A stretch of DNA of 64,000 nt, taken from assembly GCA_019722365.1 (NCBI GenBank), contig JADFUC010001610.1, forward strand, positions 744,001 through 808,000, read 5' to 3'. Within the stretch, counting starts at the first letter, position 1. The number at the start of each line of letters is the position of its first letter. Below the pieces are notes generated by a model. That model was given only the letters and a program-made list of their open reading frames with translations. It had not been told where the DNA came from and searched no databases. Both the position numbers and the translations under genes were made by a program. The DNA is from Lithospermum erythrorhizon. Its lineage: Eukaryota; Streptophyta; Magnoliopsida; Boraginales; Boraginaceae. Shown one piece after another: positions 25,125 to 35,300 of the stretch.

Positions 25125-25562
25125 TTATAGAGGAGACTGTAGAGATATTTATTTATTAACTATAATCTACTGACCTTCTTTCTGGGGCATCATCCAAATC
25201 AAATCTCATTTTGAATCTTGTTCCGATAGGTATCTGTTGACTGATGCTCGTCGCATACTTATTGTGAGGAACAATAAAATCTGCATGGCTTCCCCTGCAA
25301 TATAAAGTAGTCAGGAAAGCTATTATTGCAACAACTCTCAAGCACACAACTCTTCTTGTACCAGAAAACCAAGCATTATTAGCCAACAAGCAAATAAGCA
25401 ATACACTATACGAGTCTCCTGATAAACAACTGAAAGAAGAAAACTTTCCTCAATGGTTAAGGTAATGCAACAACAAATTTATTAGTGTCTGAATTTCTCA
25501 AGCAGCCTCGAGTTCTACTACTTATACCTCAGTAGTTTCACAGAGAAAGGATTTATAATATT
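25125..25562 (-). repeat. Orphan copy of ARF4 exon 7 with intron flanks
   Basis: About 438 bp that matches 34495-34906 inside ARF4, in the same orientation. On the minus strand it contains a complete exon (25175-25294, 120 nt) with a normal acceptor (ttatattgcag) and donor (gtcagt). The exon codes for RGSHADFIVPHNKY through [20 protein letters not shown], the core of the ARF auxiliary domain. No other ARF4 exon is nearby, so it cannot make a protein. It preserves the sequence that the ARF4 locus has lost. The edges are abrupt, about 20 bp from HDS copy 1 on the left and 64 bp from an HDS exon on the right. Confidence 0.92.
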
Positions 25563-26278
25563 CATTAACTACAGAAGTTCTTTATTGCATATATATTAAC
25601 ATTTCACAAACAACCGACTACGACAGTTTTAACATCCCTCTTGTCGCGGACGTTCACTTTGCTCCTTGGGTTGCTCTGCGAGTTGCTGAATGCTTTGACA
25701 AAATACGAATCAACCCTGGAAACTTTGGCACATTCTCTACTAACAATTTTTTCTAGTAATTTTTTAACATCTTAGTTGAACTTAATTATGTACTGCATTT
25801 CAGCTGACAGGCGAGCTCAGTTTGAAAAGATGGAGTACACAGAAGAAGATTATCAGCAAGAACTTGAACATATTGAAGAGGTAACAATTTGACACGGTTT
25901 CACTCGACTTAAAGATGAGTTAGTAAGAAGTATCATTGCATTCCTTGACTGGCAGCATTCACCTGAATTATGTTTACAGAAAGAGCCTTTTATTTATGTC
26001 ATTTGGTTTGTTCATGGAAGTAATGGACGGGAGTAGATAATATTTAAAGAAGGAAGTTAGGATGAAATGGTTTTGGTAACAGAATGCTGGTCCTCCTTTA
26101 GTTGATGAGCCCCTGATCAGGACTTCGATTTCTTGAGAAATACATCATTTAATTTACTACAAGGTTGCAGGATGAGGAATACAAAGAAGGTGAGTATCTT
26201 CGTTTTCCCCCATGTATAATATTCTTCAATGCTTAGTATTAATATTACATACTGTTGATTATTAAATGCTTGTGAAAA

Positions 26279-27200
26279 GGTGCCAGCATAGCCAGCGCCA
26301 CAAAGGTGCGTGGCGGTCAAGCACTGGGCGGCCTCAAGTGGGCTGGGCGCCTATTTGAGCCCTCACTCGCGTGGCGTGGCGCAGCTCCATTTCTAGCCAC
26401 GGAGTTGTCCGATCTTTTTTTTTTAAATTGAAAAACATATGCTAAAAAGCCCCAAAACCCCTCAAACCCTAAATCAAATTTTCTTTTACCACCAAATTGC
26501 CTTCAAGCTCTCAAATTGGAGAAAATAAGGTATTTTTTTCTTTTAATTTCTCTTCTTCTTTCTTTTTTAATTTTTTCTTCCTTACTTTTCTCTTATGTTT
26601 ACACTTCACATAAAAGCTCTCAAATTGATAATATAATTTCGGTAATTTAGTTTAATAATTTAATTTCGATAATTATTTTTAATAATTAATTTCTGTAATT
26701 ATTTGATAATTTATTCTATTTCTGTAATTAATTTCTATAACTAATATTTGATTTTTTTAATTTATTTTGTTTTTTTAGTTTGATAATTGTATATTTGACT
26801 GGTTGTTTGATTTTATTGTTTGGTATCCTAACTAGATTAACTTTTATTGTTTGACTAGTTTGTTAATTTCTATATATTTGTTATTTATGTAACTTTTATT
26901 GTTTGACTAGTTGTTAATTTCTATATGTTTGTTTGATTTTTGTAATTGAGTGATTGACATATATAATTTTGTATTAATCAAAGTGAATGGCGTCGGGTTC
27001 TACTCAAATATATTTTTCTATTTTTGTAGACAATATATTTTTCTATTTTTCTATTTTGATCAATTGTCATTCTATTTTCTATTTTTCTAGACAATATATT
27101 TTTTATTTGGATTATGACTTTGATTACAAAAGGCTATCGCCTCGCCACGCCTCTTTGCGAGTTCACCGCCACGGATTGCCATTTGCCTGGAGTTTCTGTA
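26279..27200. mobile_element. hAT-like non-autonomous element, tentative
   Basis: Both edges carry unusual GC-rich blocks in otherwise AT-rich DNA: 26279-26405 (ggtgcgtggcggtcaagc, gggctgggcgcc, gcgtggcgtggcgc) and 27128-27195 (tatcgcctcgccacgcctct, caccgccacgg). They are partly inverted relative to each other, notably gtggcggt against accgccac. Between them lie T-rich low-complexity stretches without a coding frame. GC-rich subterminal repeats with GGCG/CGCC words are typical of some plant hAT derivatives. No clean TIR end or 8-bp target duplication was found. Confidence 0.35.
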
Positions 27201-27302
27201 AGCACAAAATCTTATGAACCTGAAATCCTCAATTAATGGAACTCAAATTATTACTCGGTACATATGAACCCACTGGTGATTGTTTTTGCGTCTCACCTTT
27301 TA

Positions 27303-27406
27303 TATTGTGCAGATTGCAATCATGCGGTGTATTGTTAACGGACCGAGAGAGGGGCATGAGTTTGTTGGGCATAAGTCAAGGCTATGACTAATGTGTATAT
27401 TGCTCA
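27303..27406 (+). pseudogene. HDS C-terminal fragment, copy 2
   Basis: Nearly identical to 24981-25104, including the intron end tgtgcag and the codons for IAIMRCIVNG. Here the GPGE motif reads GPRE. It is separated from the three-exon HDS relic by the GC-rich element, so the same small fragment has been copied on both sides. Shared downstream bases continue to tgctca at 27406. Confidence 0.8.
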
Positions 27407-28361
27407 CAAGTAACATTTGTATTGATCGTGAATAATATATTACATTGTATCGTTGGGATTCCTATGTTAGAATGAGTAATAATATTTGCATTAATGTTAG
27501 ATTGAGTAATATACGCACTAGATGTGAGTAATATCTACATAAACCATATTTAATACATACACTGTAACACTAGCCATGAATAATACTCATAGTGGATAAG
27601 GATTTGGGCTTATGTTAGTCTATTTTATTTCTTATAAATTGATGCTTCGCAAAAAAATGAAAAAAATAAATTTAAGATAAAGCCTTCTTTTCCCAACTTT
27701 TTTCTTACTGGCCATCATACTTCGTTAAACTTTTCGATTTATCCCCTACTTTTATCTTTTCAAATTGACCCATTTGTAATATTTGGAATGTACTCCGTAA
27801 TACTCAATCTTGAAACACCAAAAGAAATTAGCAGGAAGAGCCAAAAATATTCACAGAACCATAAGCAATTAATCGTATGAGGTTCAAGCAAGGGTGGCCT
27901 TTGGGGTGTGTAGTGGGGCTTTTTGCACAAGGCCCCATTTTAAAAGTACCTCACTTCAAAAAAAAAAAATTATTTTTGGTAACAAAACTTTCAAGTTTCA
28001 ATAAATGTTTGGATAGTCTATTGAACAAAACTGATTTTTATATTTTACGGAGTATATGATTACTTAGCTTTTATTATCATTGCAAAAAATATGTTATTAA
28101 TAAATTTAATAAAAATAATCTCATTTTGTATCTAGATTGCATAGGACCCCGTCATTTATGAGACTCTTTTCCCCTAAAATGCACTTTGATAAATAATGAA
28201 GTTGTGCTACATTAGGTGTTCAAATGCGATTTCGGAGAATTTCAACAGCATACCGATAGGGACCTATAAAGACCTCTCGAAATTCTGTGTCCCAGGGCCT
28301 ACTCCTTGCAAAAGGAATCAGTTCCATGCTACATTCAGATTGAAGTAAAGCATCAGAATAT
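27407..28361. other. Intergenic, nothing recognised
   Basis: AT-rich DNA with stops in all frames. It includes the 3' flank of the minus-strand TMEM209-like gene at its right end; no poly(A) signal is singled out. A G/C-richer patch at 27885-27950 (ggggctttttgcacaaggcccc) forms a small inverted repeat of unknown origin. Confidence 0.4.
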
Positions 28362-31300
28362 TCAATCATCGTTTTCGGTGTTAAGAACTTGCAGAATGCC
28401 CAAAGCTGAAGAACCAAGATGCATGCCCCGAACTATACCTCCATACCCAACCCTCATTTTATGGCAAAGAAGCAAAATGGAGTCCCACAGTGCAGTTCGC
28501 CCCTGAAAACAAAGGCCACCAAAACATTATTATAAACCCAAGCAAAATTTCGAGGGAACTACTAGTATGTCACAAATGTTCAAGTGAGACATAAGGAACT
28601 TAAATAACATATAGCAGAACACTAAAACTTCGACTACAGTCAAGGCTCAGATGTGATAATGGGTTTATGGTGAGGGTAAAGAAGATAATTCTTCAGCAAA
28701 CACACTGTCCAACCACACCAACACATTCATCTTCGAAATAGCAAAGATTATATGTGGCTGTATAAGTACATAATTTGTCAACCACTTGCCTGGAGAGAAA
28801 ACTGAAGCTTTTTGTCCCAGTATAGAGCAAAAATAGGGGAGCTCTGCTTTCCAACTGCCAGTATACAAGCACCGGGATGCAATACATAGGGTACGCCGGA
28901 CAGAACAGCAATGTACTTCTCTGGGAATCTTTCTTTAGGAGGCAGGGCACCAAAGAATAATGGGTTTTTGCTTGATTGGACTCCAGCATAGGATGAGGGA
29001 TCAACATGCAGCATCCATTTAGGGTGTTCCAAGAAAGCACAAAACAGATATAAAAGCAAATGGGAATCCGTAGGAAGCTCTAAAGTCCACTTCTTGTTTG
29101 TTTTATCATAGACCTCTCCATTTCCAAGATATTCATAGTTCCTTAAGCAGGTACCTTCAGCAAGTTCTGGAAATATGATAGAAGTCAGTGGTTTTCCATA
29201 GTCCATGCAATAAATAAAAAACCTCTTTACTTTATCCAGAAATTGTTCTTTACAAAATTTATTAAGGGATGAAGAACAAAAATACCTCTGATCCTTTTAA
29301 CAGTATAATCTGCCCGCACACCGCTATGTGGCAGCAAACCTTTCCCCCACTCCCCTTTCATCAAGGAAAGGAGCTTCTGGTGTTCGGTGATTGCATCGAT
29401 ACCCTCTTGTAAAAGAGGGATTCGGTTCTGTTGGGGTGATTGCTGGAGAGAAATAGAGGAAACATTTGCTGCAAATTATAACAAAAAGAATTAAGTTTCC
29501 TAACAAAATGCACTATTAGACCTTGACCTTAGAGAACAAATTTATGCATAAGGAGTTTCAGCAATTTACCGGTGCAAGAATCTAGATGTTGAACAAGGGT
29601 TGCCCGTAATTGATGAAGAAGTGCTTCTTCATCAATTGCGTATGCAGGTTGCCACTCACTAGTCCTTTGAATAGGGGATGCAACAGCTGTAGCTGCACTA
29701 TTGGTTGTATCGCTGCCCACTTGACTTATTGCAATTGAAATACCAAGTCTAGAAGCTGCTTGCATAACCTAAGTGTAGCTCTTACCAATTAGATGAACAC
29801 ATATCAAGAGTTAAGCAGAAGATCTAAAAGTTTTATTTGAGGAGCATTTAGCACTATGCATGCTTATAATCCAAAGGCAAGCACCGTACTCATGGACGTA
29901 AAGTCTTCAAGATGATATGTGCAAGGAAGGAAAGGAGGAGGGAGGTAAATAATGAAGAGAGAAAAAAATCCCAGTTTTTCTTCTAACATAACAGGCGAAA
30001 TTGTAATCAACAAGATTATTCAATGCAGAACATGGAGTGCACATGATTTAAAACAAGTGGTTGGCTTCAACTTCATAGTAAGATACAATGGATTTTGATC
30101 TCTCTAGTTCAATGGCCTCATAGGTCACACCTCTTGACTGTCTTAATTGAACTGAAATGAATATATGAATGCTCAGTTCACTACTTCCTCAAATGATTCG
30201 TGTTGGCTCAACTTAATTACATCAGATCAGACCAATAAATGTATGATATGGAAGAGGGAGGTAAAGAACTATTTCAATGAAAGTAGGAAAATATTGAGAA
30301 AGTTGGCAGACTACACATAGTTGAACATAGTTAAGCAAGGAACACATCATATTGAATTTCACAAAGCAGTTCAGAACATGTACGTTAGAAACCCGTTGAA
30401 GTTCATCATTCATTCAACACTATAAGTCCACCAGTCATCCAACCTCAAGTGAAGTCCCAAAGTAAACATGCAAACATGAAAAGCTTCTAATTTATAATGT
30501 TTCTAATGCTTAGAGTGTAATTACTTGGAACGATTTTGTCTAAATGTTAAGATAATTATCAAAATCATAGTAAGACACACAACAATCAGCTAGTAAGTAA
30601 GAAATGTAGCAAAAAGTACTATATTTATGAAGTTATAAGTCACCTTCAAGGCGCTAGTATCGATCTTGTCAAGTAAGGGATTGATCAAAACTGAAGAAAA
30701 CCACTGCCTCAGGTGGTCACGCCACTGCTCAATCTGTGGATAGATTCCCAGATTCTCGAAAGCTTCAATGGACTCTTCCATGGACATTGTGGAAGGAAAA
30801 TCACCCTCTCCTTTCTTTGGAGGGGTAGTAAACTTTTGCGAGGTTGGGGACATCCTTACTGGCCTAAGAGGTGTACTTCTTGCAGTTCCAGAAGTGTTGG
30901 GTGAACTAGAAATGTTATTGGGAGTTGCTATGCCAAAACCATTAGTAGTTGGAGGCGGAGTAGACAGTTTAGAAGCAGACTCAGAGATCTTGTCATCAAC
31001 ATCAGCCAAAAATTTCTCAAATGCTTCTTCTGTAGTTATGTCTCTTTGAAATGCAGCTCGCTTATTTGACCAAGGGGTACTACTAAACTGATCAACCCCT
31101 GGTGAAGCACATTGCGAAGATGCAATATTATCAGCATTTGATCTAGCTGAATTGATTGGTTGGTGAAGTGGGACAAGAGTCGAAGATCTCGGCTTGGTCT
31201 TAGGAGGTCTTTTGGCAGAATCCAGGTTGGCCTCTTGGACCTTTGGCTTGATTCCCAAAAGGGTTAATTGACGTTTACTCAGATTTGTTTCATCTCCAGA

Positions 31301-31740
31301 TCTCCATAGAGAAGTGGCTCTCATAAATGCCATTAAGCTTCCAGCTATAGTCAATCCTCCCACCACTTTTACTACTTTTATACATAGCCCTGAAAATACT
31401 AACATTCTTACAGTCTTTGCAACTAAATTGAGCAATCAAAATCACAAGAGGAAAGACTTACAAGCTACATCTTTGACTTTCATTCCATCAATGTTTTCAC
31501 TTTCCCTGCAACAACACCAATACTAAAATGACATATTCAATGTGGGACGGGACGTGTTTTAATAATAATGTTAATAGTAAAGTACCCCGAGTAGTAGAGA
31601 TGGAACAAGGCCAAGGAGGAGGCGGAGAGGAGGGAGAGTAGGAATATTAATGTGGTGCTTTTGGGGCGGAGGCTGGACCCTGTTAGTGCCGCCGACACAC
31701 CTTGGTTCGTATACACCGCGAACTTCCTACCCTCTGCCAT
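28362..31740 (-). CDS. TMEM209-like (cytochrome B561-related N-term) protein
   Basis: Seven coding exons on the minus strand: 31586-31740, 31462-31505, 30644-31389, 29570-29768, 29286-29468, 28790-29166 and 28362-28502, giving about 614 residues with all phases matching. The N-terminus (MAEGRKFAVY) leads to a hydrophobic segment (about residues 28-50) and a second one soon after (KVVGGLTIAGSLMAF), so it should sit in a membrane. The middle is Ser/Pro-rich and probably disordered. The C-terminal half carries the conserved block LPTDSHLLLYLFCAFLEHPK, the KNPLFFGALPPKERFPEKYI segment and a WDKKLQFSLQGRTALWDSIL-like join, typical of the plant TMEM209 / cytochrome B561-related family. The animal relative is a nuclear-envelope and nucleoporin-associated protein; the plant role is poorly known. 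Despite the old Pfam name there is no sign of a haem-binding core. The last intron has a GC donor (CAG/GCAAGT). It lies about 650 bp downstream of ARF4 on the same strand. Confidence 0.9.
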
Positions 31741-32393
31741 TCGTAATACACAAATCTATGATAATTAAATTGAGGGGAGTCTTACGCTACTTATAATTAA
31801 AATATAAAAATTCAGGTTCGAGTCTTGACAACCACATTGTGCAAATCAGGTACATGGGCCTAATAACGGATGAATCACTTTTTATCAATAATAATAAGAA
31901 ATATGTAATAAAATACTTTCTTATAAATTGTCATGAGAAGATTTATTAAGCATAATTCTTTGTTTGTTTTCAAGTGTTATATTTATTTCCAACTTAACTT
32001 CTTAACATGCACTATTACACACATTCAAGATAACCATAATAACATTAATAGACATTTTTAATATTTTCATTAATAAGATCCTCAATACACTTGGAAATCA
32101 CACCTTCATAATTAATTATCATATAATATCCATTTTTAATTTATTCTAACACAATAGATGGATCCCTTATCATCCATAAGGCCATACCATACATCAAATA
32201 CAGAAACTAGTGCATCCCCTTTGATCACACATAATATGACAACAATAATAATACAACTTCCAGATAGACAAGAGTATTGGCTGTTTTTGCATCTTCAGCC
32301 TTATTATTCAAGTTTACTCACACAGATCTTGAGGTTGGAAACTGTTAAGTAGCGCACGCGATTACGAGCGTTGCTACTTGAACTTCCTGAGTT
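31741..32393. other. Spacer between ARF4 and TMEM209-like
   Basis: Holds the ARF4 3' UTR and the TMEM209-like promoter. The stretch is AT-rich. A B-box-like word (ggttcgagtct, 31813-31823) followed by acaaccacattgtgcaa resembles the 3' part of a tRNA-derived SINE, but no A box or poly-A tail was found. Confidence 0.4.
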
Positions 32394-35300
32394 TCAGTTC
32401 TTCCCAATTGTAGGAGAAGAATCAGGCTGGCCGACAGAAGAGGACTTGGACACGTCCAACATTGCTGGCGCTTCTTCAAGACAACTTTGAGTGTCGTCGC
32501 TGATCATTCCAATCGTCATTCTCTCCACTTCTTCTTGAGTGTATAAATGAATCTTCGATACCACCTCACAGAACTCACTGGCAAGATACACCATAAATTT
32601 CAGTCAAGTTAACTTGGTGCAAAAGAGTCATACATCATTGTTCATATTTGGACAAAAAACTTACTTCCATGGATCATCCCCAACGACCATCATGTCATTT
32701 TCACTATCTGTGTATAAAATTCTCCAGCCTTTATTGGGATCCCGCAAGAGGCCTTCCATGCTAAAGAGCATCTCTAGCTCATTAAGCAGATCAGCATAAC
32801 CATTCAATCTCGAAAGATCAATGGCTCTTCCAACTAAGCTGCCTTGTTTGTGAACCTTCATGTACAATTAGACAACAGTTGATTATTTGGGAGAACTAAA
32901 AGAGGGGTTGTCAGTTGATATCTGACCTTTTATTCACTACTTCGAGTTTTTTTCTCTAACCTTCGTGCAGCTCCTTCTATTGAGACCCTGTGAGTTTGCA
33001 GTATTGGGATCTTTGCTTAAGGAAAACCCAAACAGTTTACAGACTGATCCCGGCCCATTGATGTTATTGTCTTCTCTGTTCTTAAAATGTGTATCAGGGA
33101 TCGGGAGTTGAGGGGACGTATCCTGCAGCATCTGTTCAGTGGTAAAATTTGACAATCTACTTTCACTTCTCGCCCCTTCATTTCTGACAGGAGCAGGATT
33201 CAGGACATGACTCTGCCTCTGAAGATTGGCCATGTAAGAGGAAAGTACAGGATCTTGGCCAGTTTTGTAGATTCGATCGTAAGGGAAAAAGGAATTCCTA
33301 GAACCTTCAGAAGCTAGAGGATAGTAGTTGGTTTTTGGTCCTTGATACATGTTGAGAACGCTTGTACCAGCAAAGGCTTCAGCCTTATTGGCATGGGATC
33401 TCAATGAGAAAATTTCTTGACCTTGCAAGACCATTGGAAATCTATTAGAATCCGCAAATCCTGTGTAAGGGGTGGGAGTCTGACTCCTGAACAAGCTGTT
33501 GTAACCTGTTGTTTCTATTCCATTTAGTCCAGAATTTTGATGTGCCACTCGCTGTGACTCAAAATCTGGTAGGTAGTTCAGCTTATCACATGCAATCAGA
33601 GGTGATAGTGAACCGTTTTCTTGACCTTGCAAGACCTTAGTGGATCTTGAAGACTCCACGAAGTCCAACAATGAACCGCCTCCTGCTAGAGAAAGCAGAA
33701 ATGGAATTAGATTTAAAGCAAAACCATCCTCCGAACATAATATAATCTCATCCAGTGAGAAGTATTCACCAGGGATACTGCAGCCAAGCGGACTAGACTG
33801 CAGACATGTTCGCAGCTTTTTCATTCTTGGGGAGGACTGGATACTGAGGGGTGGAAAAGGGACTGGAAAATCAACTTCCCATGGACAAACACGTTCTTGG
33901 TGGTTGCTCATGATATCTTCGTCCCATCTAACCTATTATATGTAATGGAGGAATTTTAGTGTCACATGTCGACTAAAAGGGAAAAAAAAGGTAATACAGA
34001 ACCATATTTTCCATTCTATTATTTGGGGTAAAACGTAATAGATCCTCAATGGTTTACCATCAGATAGTAACATTTGTCAATTAAAGATATTAGCAGTCTT
34101 CTATTTCTCCTAATCCCATTTTGGAATTTATAACAGATTTCTTTTTCTTTTTGGGAGGGGAGAACTAACATGGAGAATTGAAAAAAACGATTGGGGGATC
34201 GCAACCAAGCAACACAAAAGTGTATTATCTGATAAATCATCAGTTTCATAAGATAGAAGAGAGTTCAGTAGACTTGTACACAAGGACCCCGAACGAAAGT
34301 GAAACTCATAGCTAGGTGCAAAAAAGCAGAAGTATAGACATCTGCATCTGTCTGCTTGTTCATACAAAGAGAGAAGTTACCGTTAAACATCTCCACTTTG
34401 AATCAGGCCACCTGAAAGGATCAAGATCGCCCAGCCCAGTGACCACTCCACTGAATCTAACAAAGCAAATATACATTCTGTAAGGAGAGAAAGTTTATAG
34501 AAGAGACTGTAGAGATATTTATTTATTAACTATAATCTACTGACCTTCTTTCTGGGGCATCATCCAAATCAAATCTCATTTTGAATCTTGTTCCGATAGG
34601 TATCTGTTGACTGATGCTCGTCGCATACTTATTGTGAGAACAATATAAAGTAGTCAGGAAAGCTATTATTGCAACAACTCTCAAGCACACAACTCTTGTA
34701 CTAGAAAACCAAGCATTATTAGGCCAACAAGCAAATAAGCAATACACTATAATGAAATCTCCTGGATAAACAACTGAAAGAAGAAAACTTTCCTCAATGG
34801 TTAAGCTAATGCAACAACAAATTTATTAGTGTCTGAATTTCTCAAGTAGCCTCGAGTTCTACTACTTATACCTCAGTAGTTTCACAGAGAAAGGTTTTAT
34901 AATATTTAAGGGGGAGAAGATACCATGGAATCTTGGTTGCCACATCAACCAGTTCTCAAATTTTGTTTGTTAATGTATTTGAATACATGAAATCTGTTGC
35001 CAATCAATAATAAGGTGTGATTTCAGGAGACTGTCAACTAGATCTAAGATACGTGAGAAAATAGCCCCAGGGTACTTGTTCACCATATGTATCGAAATTT
35101 CTGTTTTGGGGGACTTCAGTACCTATTTGGCTGCACCAGCAAGAAACTTGTACTTGAGGAATTCTATACCATGTTTACACACTCGAGGACACACCTAATT
35201 AAAGTCCCTTGACCAAATAAAAAATTGAGATGATATCTTCCCCGAGTTTATTTTTAGGAGTAACAAGATAGAACACGAGTAAATAAGTACAAACTACCGA

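Larger units (their letters stand above)
24857..25880 (+). pseudogene. HDS (ispG/gcpE) gene fragment, three exons
   Basis: Three consecutive exons of plastid 4-hydroxy-3-methylbut-2-enyl diphosphate synthase, a MEP-pathway enzyme, are present with their splice sites: 24857-24963 (KIADTGADIVRI, QGKKEADACFEI), 25627-25727 ([20 protein letters not shown]), and 25804-25880 (ADRRAQFEKMEYTEEDYQQE). The phases join correctly and the frame is open across all three. The second exon ends at a weak gc donor (gcacat) instead of gt. Everything before and after in the gene is missing, so no enzyme can be made. The intron between the first two exons holds unrelated inserts: an HDS C-terminal fragment and a copy of ARF4 exon 7. 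Retained introns mean a DNA-level duplication, not retroposition. A donor gene should exist elsewhere in the genome. Confidence 0.88.

Noticed and set aside
25156..25401. A stand-alone gene made from the orphan ARF4 exon
   Set aside because: The open frame extends the exon into its intron flank, with no other exon or start signal; it is best explained as a duplicated fragment.
30713..31049. Plus-strand frames inside the TMEM209-like gene
   Set aside because: They are shadows of the long third exon on the opposite strand.
34526..34747. A separate small gene in ARF4 intron 6
   Set aside because: The frame is ARF4 exon 7 read through its upstream intron; it is in ARF4 phase and starts in the intron with no promoter signs.
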